A stretch of 64,000 bases of DNA from a bacterium (GTDB lineage Bacteria; Armatimonadota; Zipacnadia; Zipacnadales; Zipacnadaceae): the NCBI GenBank assembly GCA_030603495.1, contig JAUVXR010000014.1, positions 1-64,000 of the forward strand. The letters run 5' to 3'. Positions 8,215 through 16,004 of the stretch are shown here, piece after piece (position 1 is the stretch's first letter; each line of letters starts with the position of its first letter). The notes under the pieces were generated by a model. That model saw nothing but the letters and a program-made list of their open reading frames with translations. It was not told where the DNA came from and ran no database searches. The position numbers were made by a program, and so were the translations under genes.

Positions 8215-9874
8215 CCGACCAGCGCGACAGGCGGGACGCCTGTCGTACCGGAAAGAGAGAGGCGACAGGAGGAGCAGCAGGCGGGCGGTGCTGGGCGCTT
8301 TCGTAGTGGCGGTCATCATTGTAGCCCCTGATCACTTGATAACCGATCGGGTGGCGCTTTGGAGTGCAGCCGCGCTGGCCGGGCTGCTCACCCTCTGGGC
8401 TTGGGTGTTGCCCCGCGTGCGGATCATGTGGGCGAGGGCCCATCTGCGCACGGCGGCGGGCATCCTCCTGCTTGCCGACGTCATGTGGCTGACTCTATTC
8501 GTGTACGGCACTGGTGGCTTTCGCAGCCCCTTCGAAGGCCTGTTGCTTCTGGTGATCCTCTTTGCTGCCGCCTTCTTCGGTGGGCTGCCCACCGCGCTGC
8601 CGTCAGTTGCGTGGGTCGTGGCGCTGATCCACGTCTGCTTCGTAACCTCAGCTAATGGGGAAGCGGCGAGCGCGTGGCACGTGTCCGGGCGACTGATGAG
8701 CATCTTCGCAGTGGCCTGGCTGGCCTACGGCCTATCCTGGGTCCTAGAGCGCGAACGCCGGGCGAATGACAGTGTGGTTCGCAACCTCACCGAGGGTATC
8801 CTGCTTATTGACGGTGACCAAACGATCGCACTGGCCAATCCTCGGATTGCCAAGCTTTGCGGCTTGCCGAATGAGCTGCTTGTAGGCGAAGTGATACGTG
8901 ACATTCCCCGCAAGCCGGTTTATGAACCTCTGTTGGCGATGGTGGCCGACGTCGGAAAGACGCAAGGGGATACGCTTCTGCGTCGGGATATCACACTGAC
9001 ACTGCCCGAACACGTGGACTTGCGCATTACCACGATTCCGTGTGTCATGAGCGACACCCTCGTCGTGGGCTGGGTGGTGATCTGCCATGACATTACGGAT
9101 TCGAAGACCGCCGATCGCATGCGGGACGAGGGTATGGCCGTTCTCTCACACGAACTGCGCTCGCCGTTGAGCACGCTGCGCGCGGTGGCCCATGTGCTGT
9201 CCACTCTGACCGAGAACCTCGACTCGGAGGAACGGGCCACATACGTTGACGCCATTGACCGGGAAACGGACCGACTGGTGAATCTAGTCACTAGACTGCT
9301 GGACGTCACCACTCTGGAGCAGGGGCCGTCCACGCTGGAACTCGAGTCGGTGCAGATAGAGAAGCTGATTGCCAAGGTGGCCGATGTCTTCAGGGTCAAG
9401 GCACGTCTGCAGGGCATCGCGGTGCGCACCGGCTTCGGAGCGTGGCTGCCCGATATCACGGCTGACGCTGGCCGCCTCGAGCAGGTACTAGTTAATCTGT
9501 GCCAGAATGCCCTGAAATACACCCCCGCAGGCGGTACTATCAAGCTCAGTGCCATCAGCAAGGGGGACGAGATACAAATTGCGGTGAGTGACAGCGGCTG
9601 TGGGATTTCACCGGAACAACTGGAAGCCATTTTCGACAAGTTCAGTCAGGCCGACGAAGGGGCGGACGTACCTCTCATGGAACGCGGCATGGGGCTGGGC
9701 CTGTACATTGCCCGGACCATCGTCCAGCTCCACGGCGGAGAAATATCGGTAGACAGCACAATCGGCGAGGGCACGACCTTCTACGTCATCCTCCCAGTAG
9801 TGCCCTTGAAGCTACCGCCGGGCATCCACCCTCGGACACACCACCCGGCATCCTCTTACGCCCAGGTGTCATAG
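8201..9874 (+). CDS. Membrane-bound sensor histidine kinase with PAS-like domain
   Basis: Domain order: an N-terminal membrane region of about six helices (no large periplasmic sensor), a PAS-like segment (NLTEGILLIDGDQTI onward), an H-box SHELRSPLST around residue 315, an N-box NLCQNALKYTP, then G1 (DSGCGI), F and G2 (GMGLGLYIA) boxes of the ATPase domain. It would autophosphorylate on the H-box His. The start is uncertain: an ATG at 8201 overlaps the URO-D gene by 14 nt, but the first codons then run through a palindromic repeat at 8225-8245. An in-frame GTG at 8288, just before the first helix and preceded by AGGAGG at 15 nt, may be the true start. No response regulator is adjacent, so its partner is elsewhere. 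Confidence 0.85.
   Translation: MVLINRPARQAGRLSYRKERGDRRSSRRAVLGAFVVAVIIVAPDHLITDRVALWSAAALAGLLTLWAWVLPRVRIMWARAHLRTAAGILLLADVMWLTLFVYGTGGFRSPFEGLLLLVILFAAAFFGGLPTALPSVAWVVALIHVCFVTSANGEAASAWHVSGRLMSIFAVAWLAYGLSWVLERERRANDSVVRNLTEGILLIDGDQTIALANPRIAKLCGLPNELLVGEVIRDIPRKPVYEPLLAMVADVGKTQGDTLLRRDITLTLPEHVDLRITTIPCVMSDTLVVGWVVICHDITDSKTADRMRDEGMAVLSHELRSPLSTLRAVAHVLSTLTENLDSEERATYVDAIDRETDRLVNLVTRLLDVTTLEQGPSTLELESVQIEKLIAKVADVFRVKARLQGIAVRTGFGAWLPDITADAGRLEQVLVNLCQNALKYTPAGGTIKLSAISKGDEIQIAVSDSGCGISPEQLEAIFDKFSQADEGADVPLMERGMGLGLYIARTIVQLHGGEISVDSTIGEGTTFYVILPVVPLKLPPGIHPRTHHPASSYAQVS
8225..8245. repeat. REP-like palindrome
   Basis: Perfect 9-bp inverted arms CGACAGGCG and CGCCTGTCG around the 3-nt loop GGA. 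It lies at the junction between the URO-D gene (stop at 8214) and the histidine kinase. Dispersed palindromes of this look are common in intergenic DNA of several bacterial phyla, and when read through they give an ARQAGRLSY-like peptide, as here. It may act as an mRNA stem-loop after the URO-D stop codon. Confidence 0.6.
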
Positions 9875-10035
9875 GAACTGATTGCTGGCTGACTCGCCGG
9901 GTAGTACCGAGTAGACCGCCGTGTGCCGTCGCGACTTTCTTCAGTAGCATAAGCTCCAGTCCACCACGCCGGCCGGGACGACTGCCGGCTCACTTTCGAC
10001 GGTCTGGCGGCCCTCAGCGTCTGCAGGGTTATCGG

Positions 10036-10834
10036 TCAATTCGTGGATGGCGGGGGTGGAGGAGGTGGAGAGATGTCGTCCACCATACGCAGGAAGAAGT
10101 CTTCAATGATGGTTCTCGTAGACCGGCACCTTGATCCGCCGCTTCTGGAGCTCATAGTGACGCTTCCAGACCACCATAGCTGCCGGACCCGACGGTACGG
10201 TCAGCCGGTAGTTCCCACGCCGGTCGGTAAGCGTGTGGAAGACCTGCCATACAATGTCCGGAGGCACAATGTTGTCGGGGTCCGGAGGCACGTCCCCTGC
10301 TGGGGAGCCAATAACGGATATCGCGTCTATAGGCGGTGGTGGCCGCCAGTTGTTATCACAGATTATCGTCACATGTGCTGCCACCAGAGGAATGCGGTTC
10401 CCGGCGGAGCTTTCCCCGTATACCGTGCCAGTGACCGTCCCGACTGGCTGGACGAGCGGCACCAGGACAAAATCCGCCACGGCAGTGTGGTAGGGCCTCA
10501 CTATGACATAGGCCTGGCCGGTGGTCAGGCCGGGAACTACGACGACAACGAAGTATGGGCCTGGGCGCACGCCACGCATGCGGTAGGTCCCGTCTTCTTC
10601 GGTGAAAGCGAAATAGGTGGCCCCGGGCGGAGGCGGGCCAACTCCTTGGGGGTTGTTGCTGGGTGGGCCCGGGGCTGCTAAGCAGTGCAGGCGCGCCTGG
10701 TGGGGTCTATTCTCGAATGAGACGTGTCGGATTGCACTCGATGAAATTGCTCAGCAGCCATCGGGCTCCGCAACTATTTCCGGTTGCTGCGAGGTGATGT
10801 CAACTGTTTCCCACGAGTCGGTGCGCAGGTCCCC
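10036..10834 (-). pseudogene. Degraded gene for a secreted protein with carboxypeptidase-regulatory-like (CarboxypepD_reg) domains
   Basis: The longest open piece is 10103-10579. It has two beta-sandwich repeats of the type 'TVTGTVYG ... TDRRGNYRLTVP' and, 5' to it, 'TEEDGTYRMRGVRPGPYF'. Coding-like sequence continues in frame upstream of the first ATG to 10750, with no start codon, and is cut by a TGA at 10751-10753. Beyond it the same frame again looks coding (DSWETVDITSQQPEIVAEP). At the 3' end the frame stops after VYENHH, while a shifted frame continues with EDFFLRMVDDI and a proline run to 10036. A 5' nonsense codon plus a 3' frameshift suggest decay; two sequencing errors are the alternative. 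Such domains usually belong to large surface proteins in this kind of genome. Confidence 0.6.
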
Positions 10835-10874
10835 GATTCAACGGTCCGGTGCAACTGCCCAGCCAGCTCGGACG

Positions 10875-12110
10875 TTATGGGCCGTCCACGTCTTGCAGCG
10901 CCTGTGCGTACATCTCGGGCATCATGCTGTTGTCCACGAAGTTGAGGAAGTCGTTTTTTTCGTTGGAGCGATTGTAGCCGTCGTCGAAGGATATCTTCTT
11001 TTCGTTGACCAGCCTGGCGAGGGCAGCTTCCATAAGCTGCATCCCCATCGACTGTCCGCTGCTCTGGATAACTGCGCGCATCAGTGAGGTCTTTCGCTCG
11101 CGGATGAGGTTGCCAATAGCCGGTGAACCGCCTGCTTCGCCGACCATTATCTCGTAGGCGGCGATGCGGCCCTCCTGGTCGATCCGCGGGATCAGCTCCT
11201 CCGTGAACACGGCGGCCAGGGAGGTGGAGGTCATCGCCCGGATCTCTTCCTGCTCGATGGCGGGAAAGGCGGTAACGAGCCGATCAATAGTCTTCGGCGC
11301 GCTGACCGTATGCAGGGTCGAGAAGACCAGATGACCGGTTTCCGCAGCCTGGAGGCACGCCCGCATCGTCTCCAGATCGCGCATCTCGCCCACCAGCATC
11401 ACGTCAGGGTCCGAACGCATGTTGCGCCGGACCGCCTCCGCGAAGCTCATTACGTCCACGCCCACCTCGCGCTGGTTCATAATACTCTGCTTGCCCTCGT
11501 GGTAATACTCGATTGGGTCTTCGATCGTGATGATGTGGACGTCGCGCTCGCGGTTGATGTAGTCAATCATCGAGGCGATGGTAGTGGTCTTGCCGCAACC
11601 GGTCGGCCCGGTCAGCAGAACGATACCGCGCTGGCGGTGACACAATTCTGTAACGTGGTCAACCGGCAAGCCGAGCTGCTCGAAGGTGAGTATGTCGGTA
11701 GGAATCAGACGCAAGGCGATCGCGAGGGTGCGCTTCTGGCCGAAGACGCTGATCCGGAAGCGGCCGCGGTCCTCGAAGGCGTGACCGATGTCACTGCCGC
11801 CGGTTTCATGGTAGTCATTCCAGTAGCGATTCTCGCCGGTGTCTTCGCCCAGGAAGAAAACCGAGGCCGCAAGCAAGTCCTGGGCATCCAGGTCGCGATA
11901 GCCCTCTACGTCATGCAGGTGTCCGTGCCGCCGGTAGATAGGCGGCTCGCCCACGGTCATATGTATGTCCGACGCCCCCAGCTTCACGCAGCCGTCCAGA
12001 AGCGCCTCCATCACCTCCCCGTCCAGGGTCTGCCCGGCTTTGTTTACTAGCACGTCCGGAGCTTGGACCGTCTTACGATACTGTTGTCCCGCTTGACTCT
12101 GCTCTGTCAT
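10875..12110 (-). CDS. pilT: Type IV pilus retraction ATPase PilT/PilU
   Basis: A secretion-type hexameric ATPase of 411 residues that powers pilus retraction. It shows the N-terminal PAS-like domain with ASDIHMTVG, Walker A GPTGCGKT, the Asp box IITIEDPIE, Walker B VMLVGEMRDLET and the His box TGHLVFSTLHT. I chose the ATG at 12110 because AGGTGA lies five bases upstream; a longer frame exists but has no binding site. The C-terminus is longer than in classical PilT (NEKKISFDDGYNRSNEKNDF onward), as in PilU-type paralogues. It diverges from the prepilin gene at 12377 across a 266-bp intergenic region. Confidence 0.9.
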   Translation of the reverse strand: MTEQSQAGQQYRKTVQAPDVLVNKAGQTLDGEVMEALLDGCVKLGASDIHMTVGEPPIYRRHGHLHDVEGYRDLDAQDLLAASVFFLGEDTGENRYWNDYHETGGSDIGHAFEDRGRFRISVFGQKRTLAIALRLIPTDILTFEQLGLPVDHVTELCHRQRGIVLLTGPTGCGKTTTIASMIDYINRERDVHIITIEDPIEYYHEGKQSIMNQREVGVDVMSFAEAVRRNMRSDPDVMLVGEMRDLETMRACLQAAETGHLVFSTLHTVSAPKTIDRLVTAFPAIEQEEIRAMTSTSLAAVFTEELIPRIDQEGRIAAYEIMVGEAGGSPAIGNLIRERKTSLMRAVIQSSGQSMGMQLMEAALARLVNEKKISFDDGYNRSNEKNDFLNFVDNSMMPEMYAQALQDVDGP

Positions 12111-12297
12111 TTGACTCACCTCTGCCAGAAGTCGGTTGCTCTCTTCAAATGTGTGAAACCTTGGCCGCACTACAGCGCCTTCGCTGAACTGCCTTTGCTT
12201 CTATTCCCCGGCGCTGCGGTTATCTCCTCTATTCGCTGGCTGCCCTGGTTTCTCCTCCTTCTGTGTTCGGGCAGGTACTTCCGACTGATATGGAGGC

Positions 12298-12326
12298 TTG
12301 ACAGCGCGCGCTATCTGTGCTACGAT
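12298..12326 (+). promoter_or_regulatory. Sigma70-type promoter for the prepilin gene
   Basis: TTGACA (12298-12303) and TACGAT (12321-12326) are spaced by exactly 17 bp, about 50 bp before the prepilin ATG. The prepilin-ECF gene run has no other strong promoter in view. Confidence 0.6.
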
Positions 12327-12376
12327 TATGGAAATCGTGGCACGCATCCCTCTCTGGAGAGGAGAGCTATACTGCT

Positions 12377-13033
12377 ATGCACAAAGGCTTCACACTCATT
12401 GAACTGCTCGTGGTCATTGCCATAATCGCCATCCTAGCGGCGATTATGTTTCCCGTCTTCGCCCGTGCCAAGGCGAAGGCTCAGTCCACGCAGTGTCTGT
12501 CGAATATGAAGCAGCAGGGCATGGCTATTATGATGTACTGCTCAGACTGGGATAGCCGCTATCCACCAGCCTATCAGTGGAAGAGCAGGTGCGACGAGTA
12601 TCTCGGCAGCCGAGAACTGTGGAAGTGCCCCGTCCGCCCGGAGTTGCCCTGGTACTACGGGCACGGCTATAATATTGGCTGTCCAGAGCCAGATTGTGAT
12701 CCGCCGGTGGAGGGCTTTCCGGAGAAGATTGATACCAGGGTGAAGCAGCCGAGCAAAAAGATACTCGCTGTCGAATGGGACAAGTGTTTGTCGGGGCCGC
12801 CGGTGGGCCCGACCGGCCTTCTTCGCGGAGGTCAGCTGTGCTACTGGGCGGTTTGCCGCGTGCATGGCGATGGTTCGAATATCATCTTCGGCGATGGTCA
12901 TGCTAAGTGGATAAAGCCGGAACACTACCACAGCACCACCGAGCGGATCGACAGCGCGGGCAATCCCGAGCCGGCCAGCCCGACCGTTGTGGAGGAATCA
13001 GTCTGGCGCTCGTACTGGGACACTGCCTACTAA
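12377..13033 (+). CDS. Prepilin-type secreted protein with H-X9-DG C-terminal motif (DUF1559-like)
   Basis: A 218-residue protein starting MHKGFTLIELLVV, a class III (prepilin) signal cleaved after Gly by PilD, followed by one hydrophobic helix and FPVFARAKAKAQ, a hallmark of the very large prepilin families of Armatimonadota and Planctomycetes. The C-terminal half ends with 'RVHGDGSNIIFGDGHAKWI', the H-X9-DG signature, after several cysteines. These proteins are thought to form pseudopilin-like surface structures; their exact job is unknown. The ATG at 12377 was chosen over an upstream in-frame ATG because it gives the standard short leader and follows a GGAGAGGAG stretch. pilT lies divergently next to it. 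Confidence 0.88.
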   Translation: MHKGFTLIELLVVIAIIAILAAIMFPVFARAKAKAQSTQCLSNMKQQGMAIMMYCSDWDSRYPPAYQWKSRCDEYLGSRELWKCPVRPELPWYYGHGYNIGCPEPDCDPPVEGFPEKIDTRVKQPSKKILAVEWDKCLSGPPVGPTGLLRGGQLCYWAVCRVHGDGSNIIFGDGHAKWIKPEHYHSTTERIDSAGNPEPASPTVVEESVWRSYWDTAY

Positions 13034-13045
13034 AAGAAGGCCTGT

Positions 13046-13675
13046 ATGTGCAATCACGTGACTAGCGGCCCAACCTCCTCCTTCCTGAAGGCTAGAGACA
13101 TCAGCCTGGCCGGACTGCTGGGGGCTTTGGGATTAGTACTACCCATGCTATTCCACTTGATCGGCTTAGGAAAAGTCTTCCTGCCGATGTTCATACCCAT
13201 CTTGATGGCCGGACTACTTATCTCGCCATGGATGGCCGCACTACTGGGGATAGTGGTACCGCTATTGTCGGCCTTACTGACCGGAATGCCACCGCTGGTG
13301 CCTCCTATTGCTATACTCATGGCTATTGAACTGCCAGTTATAGCTATGGTTGCCCATCTACTGTACAGGCGTTGGCGGCTGCATATTGTTATCGCCGTAG
13401 TGGGAGCTCTGGTGGCAGGCAAGCTAGTGACAGGCATAGAGATAGTGACCATCGCACCCCTATTGGGTCTACAAAGGGCAGCTATTCCTTACCTGGTTGT
13501 CACCACAGTCACTTCTCTACCCGGTATTATCCTTAATATTGTGGTGGTCCCGCTGGCAGTTAGAGCTATCGAGCGAGTGACTTTGGTACCCCCGCGAGGT
13601 CCAAGTGGGCCCCCGACGCCACTCTCGTCGCTACCATCAAATCAGGAGAATGGGACACCGTGGCTAGATTGCTAG
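13046..13675 (+). CDS. ECF transporter substrate-binding S component, substrate unknown
   Basis: A 209-residue, very hydrophobic protein with about six membrane segments, typical for the S component of an energy-coupling-factor importer. Notable stretches are 'FLPMFIPILMAGLL' and 'LLTGMPPLVPPIAILMAIELPVI', which resemble a widespread uncharacterised S-component family rather than RibU, ThiT or BioY. It is followed with overlap by the T component and then the ATPase, so the module is complete (group I ECF arrangement). It starts only 12 bp after the prepilin stop, with no room for a promoter or riboswitch, so expression must rely on readthrough or on a site inside the prepilin gene. Confidence 0.8.
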   Translation: MCNHVTSGPTSSFLKARDISLAGLLGALGLVLPMLFHLIGLGKVFLPMFIPILMAGLLISPWMAALLGIVVPLLSALLTGMPPLVPPIAILMAIELPVIAMVAHLLYRRWRLHIVIAVVGALVAGKLVTGIEIVTIAPLLGLQRAAIPYLVVTTVTSLPGIILNIVVVPLAVRAIERVTLVPPRGPSGPPTPLSSLPSNQENGTPWLDC

Positions 13676-14439
13676 GCTGGGCTAGCTGGAATGCTCATAC
13701 TGGCGACGAAAGCCTTATGCATCGGTTGGATGCCCGCGTTAAGGTGCTCTGTGCTGTGGGCCTGGTGGCCGCAGTTTTGGTCGTTCCGGTGGTCTCCGGT
13801 TGGGCCAAGCACCTGGTTCTGGCTGCATTGGTGGTGGCCGTGCTTGTCGTGGGTAGGCTGCCGGCAACTGGGTTGCTGCGCCAGTTGCGGTGGATAGCAA
13901 TCTTTTGTCTAGGCCTGTCCGTTCTTTTGCCCTTCTTTCGCCCTCATAGCCCTCAGGATGTACTGGCGTTGCCCCTGGCAGGCTTAACCGGTTCCCGGCA
14001 GGCAGCCCAACTCATCCTCAGCTTCACTGTCAAGGGGACTATGGTGGTGAGTACGATATTTGTATTGACTGCCACCACTGGCCTGCGCAAACTAACGGTA
14101 GCCTTGTCTGACCTGCGGGTGCCCCACTGCTTGGTGGAGCTGCTTAGCTTCATCCAGCGCTATGTAGTTGTCCTGGGCCAGGAAGCGCAACATATGGACC
14201 GAGCCCGCCGCCTGCGGGGTGGGGGGCGCACCCTCGCTCTGCGATTTAAAGCCGGAGCAGGTCTAGCCGCAAGCCTGCTTATCCGCACTTGTTTGCGCGC
14301 CGAACGGGTGGCTGCTGCCATGGTGACGCGGGGCTACACCGGCAGACTTCCTCGGATAACTCAAGCCAAAATGAGCGTCGGGGCAATTGCGCTGGTTGTA
14401 AGCTTATGGACAGCGCTAGCGGCGCTGGTGATGTGGTGA
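13660..14439 (+). CDS. ecfT: ECF transporter T component (EcfT/CbiQ-like)
   Basis: A 259-residue membrane protein with an N-terminal hydrophobic block, a cytoplasmic coupling region carrying the two short Ala-Arg-type motifs that contact the ATPases (DRARRLRGGG and VAAAMVTRGY), and a final helix. It starts at a GTG (13660) overlapping the S-component gene by 16 nt. AGGAG lies 11 nt upstream. It couples ATP hydrolysis by the ATPase encoded next to substrate import. Confidence 0.85.
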   Translation: MARLLGWASWNAHTGDESLMHRLDARVKVLCAVGLVAAVLVVPVVSGWAKHLVLAALVVAVLVVGRLPATGLLRQLRWIAIFCLGLSVLLPFFRPHSPQDVLALPLAGLTGSRQAAQLILSFTVKGTMVVSTIFVLTATTGLRKLTVALSDLRVPHCLVELLSFIQRYVVVLGQEAQHMDRARRLRGGGRTLALRFKAGAGLAASLLIRTCLRAERVAAAMVTRGYTGRLPRITQAKMSVGAIALVVSLWTALAALVMW

Positions 14440-15188
14440 ACACAGCTAGCGAGGCCATAACCGTTGAAGAGCTATCGTACACCTACCCGGATGGCACTGT
14501 AGCTCTGCAAAGTCTCTCCTTCCGGATTCACGTCGGTGAGTGCTTTGGCCTTATCGGGCCTAACGGCGCGGGGAAATCCACGTTGTTGCTACTTCTGAAT
14601 GGTGTTATTGAGGGGCCAGGGCGTGTATGGTTATTGGGCCAGAGCCTGGCCCTATTCAATGAACAGAAACTGCCTCGCCGAATGAGCATGGTATTTGAAA
14701 ACCCCGACGACCAGTTATTCATGTCTACAGTATTTGACGACGTAGCGTTCGGCGCCCTAAACTTAGGGTTGGACGACAATACTGTGAGACAGCGGGTACA
14801 GGCAGCTCTCGAGGCGGTGGGGATGGAGGACTTTGCGGCCAAGCCACCGTATCACCTCAGTTTGGGCGAGAAAAAGCGCGTAGCACTAGCTACTGTGCTA
14901 GTAATGGACTGTGAGATTATCGCTCTGGACGAGCCGACTAATGGTCTGGATCCAGCAGGTCGCGAGGAGTTTATCCAGCTTCTGGACTCCTTGCCGATGA
15001 CCAAGATCATCGCTGCTCATGATATGGAGTTGATCGAGCAACTGTGTGACAGGGTTGCTGTCTTGGATGAGGGTAAGATAGCAGCGGTTGGGCCGGCTTC
15101 GGATATCCTGGGCGACGAGGAGCTGCTACGAGACCACAAGCTGCGCTGTCCGCTAACCTACCACCGAGTTGCCAAACTTGGTGGTTAG
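14406..15188 (+). CDS. ecfA: ECF transporter ATPase (EcfA/CbiO-like)
   Basis: A 260-residue ABC ATPase with Walker A GPNGAGKST, Q-loop-region VFENPDDQLF (the ENPDDQ form typical of EcfA/CbiO), signature LSLGEKKRVALA, Walker B IIALDEPTNGLD and switch His in AAHDME. Only one ATPase is encoded, so it would act as a homodimer unless a second EcfA lies elsewhere. The start is ambiguous: ATG 14406 overlaps ecfT by 34 nt, while GTG 14436 overlaps the ecfT stop by the classic 4 nt (GTGA) and still precedes the whole ABC domain. Either way it is translationally coupled. Confidence 0.88.
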   Translation: MDSASGAGDVVNTASEAITVEELSYTYPDGTVALQSLSFRIHVGECFGLIGPNGAGKSTLLLLLNGVIEGPGRVWLLGQSLALFNEQKLPRRMSMVFENPDDQLFMSTVFDDVAFGALNLGLDDNTVRQRVQAALEAVGMEDFAAKPPYHLSLGEKKRVALATVLVMDCEIIALDEPTNGLDPAGREEFIQLLDSLPMTKIIAAHDMELIEQLCDRVAVLDEGKIAAVGPASDILGDEELLRDHKLRCPLTYHRVAKLGG

Positions 15189-15280
15189 TGATGCAACAGC
15201 AATATCCGAGTTGGCTTGCTCACCGTATTGGCCTGTCTCGTACGGCAACAGCTAGAGTATCAATAGAGGAGGCTAAAGCA

Positions 15281-15820
15281 ATGATGGTGGGTCTTGAATT
15301 TATTGGCGCCATTGTAGGGTGCATGCTGGCTTGCGAATGCTGCTCAGGAAAGAAACACCCCCAGGTTACTGCCGTTGACGAGGACCTTTCGCCTGCCGAG
15401 ACTTTGCACCGCCTGCGCCAGTTCCACGGGCACATTGGCCCTTATGCAATTCTGGGCTATCGGCTGGGCAACTGGCTGCTGGAGCAGTTGGGCTGCGGCA
15501 AGTACTTCGGTGCCCACCTGACCGTCGCTGGCCCGGGCACCACTCCGTATACCTGTCTGCTTGATGGCCTCCAGGTCGCCACCGGCCATACTCTGGGCAA
15601 GGGCAACCTGGAGCTGGTCGCCAATGCCAGTCGCGCCCCCGATGTGCTGTTTGAGATCGAAGCTATTGCCGATGACGGCACCGCCCCGTTGCGCGTGAAC
15701 ATCCCGGCCAGCGTCGCCGATCTGTTCTCGGAGTGGATGGGCGGGGAGCTTTCCGAGGAAGAGATTTTCCACAAGACGCTCTCCTGGCCGCAGAACGAGC
15801 TGTGGCAGAAGGTTTGCTGA
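15281..15820 (+). CDS. FmdE-domain protein (formylmethanofuran dehydrogenase subunit E family)
   Basis: A 179-residue protein with the FmdE core: 'FHGHIGPYAILGYRLGNW' and 'GLQVATGHTLGKGNLEL'. FmdE is a subunit of the tungsten/molybdenum enzyme in methanogens, but stand-alone FmdE proteins occur in many bacteria where their role is unclear; metal or pterin binding is suspected. This one lacks the C-terminal zinc ribbon of archaeal FmdE and has an extra Cys pair (ACECC, about residue 18) near a hydrophobic N-terminus that may anchor it. The start at 15281 is supported by GAGGAGG eight bases upstream. It follows the ECF genes on the same strand, which suggests that its ligand and the transported substrate are related. 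Confidence 0.78.
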   Translation: MMVGLEFIGAIVGCMLACECCSGKKHPQVTAVDEDLSPAETLHRLRQFHGHIGPYAILGYRLGNWLLEQLGCGKYFGAHLTVAGPGTTPYTCLLDGLQVATGHTLGKGNLELVANASRAPDVLFEIEAIADDGTAPLRVNIPASVADLFSEWMGGELSEEEIFHKTLSWPQNELWQKVC

Positions 15821-16004
15821 ATTCGCTGTCCAACAGCATCTGGCGTTGGAGTTTCGTTACTCCAGTTCGCAAGTGCATCGGTCCGGCCCTCTCTTTGCTT
15901 GGCTTGTTCTGAAGAAGGGATACTGACAGGTTGTCGCGAACCCCCTCACTGTACTCGGTGCTTCTTACACCAAGTTATTGGTCATCTTTATTCAGGAGGC
16001 AAAG

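Noticed and set aside
10043-10681. Long plus-strand open frame over the carboxypeptidase-regulatory-like region
   Set aside because: The antisense frame encodes recognisable repeats (GTVYG, DRRGNYRL). The plus frame is compositionally odd with no domain.
10751-10753. In-frame TGA as a possible selenocysteine codon
   Set aside because: No SECIS-like structure or selenoprotein family fits; a second defect at the 3' end favours decay or error.
14289-14405. Upstream extension of the ECF ATPase frame
   Set aside because: This stretch is inside ecfT and encodes a Cys-rich, non-ABC sequence. The ABC fold begins after 14406.
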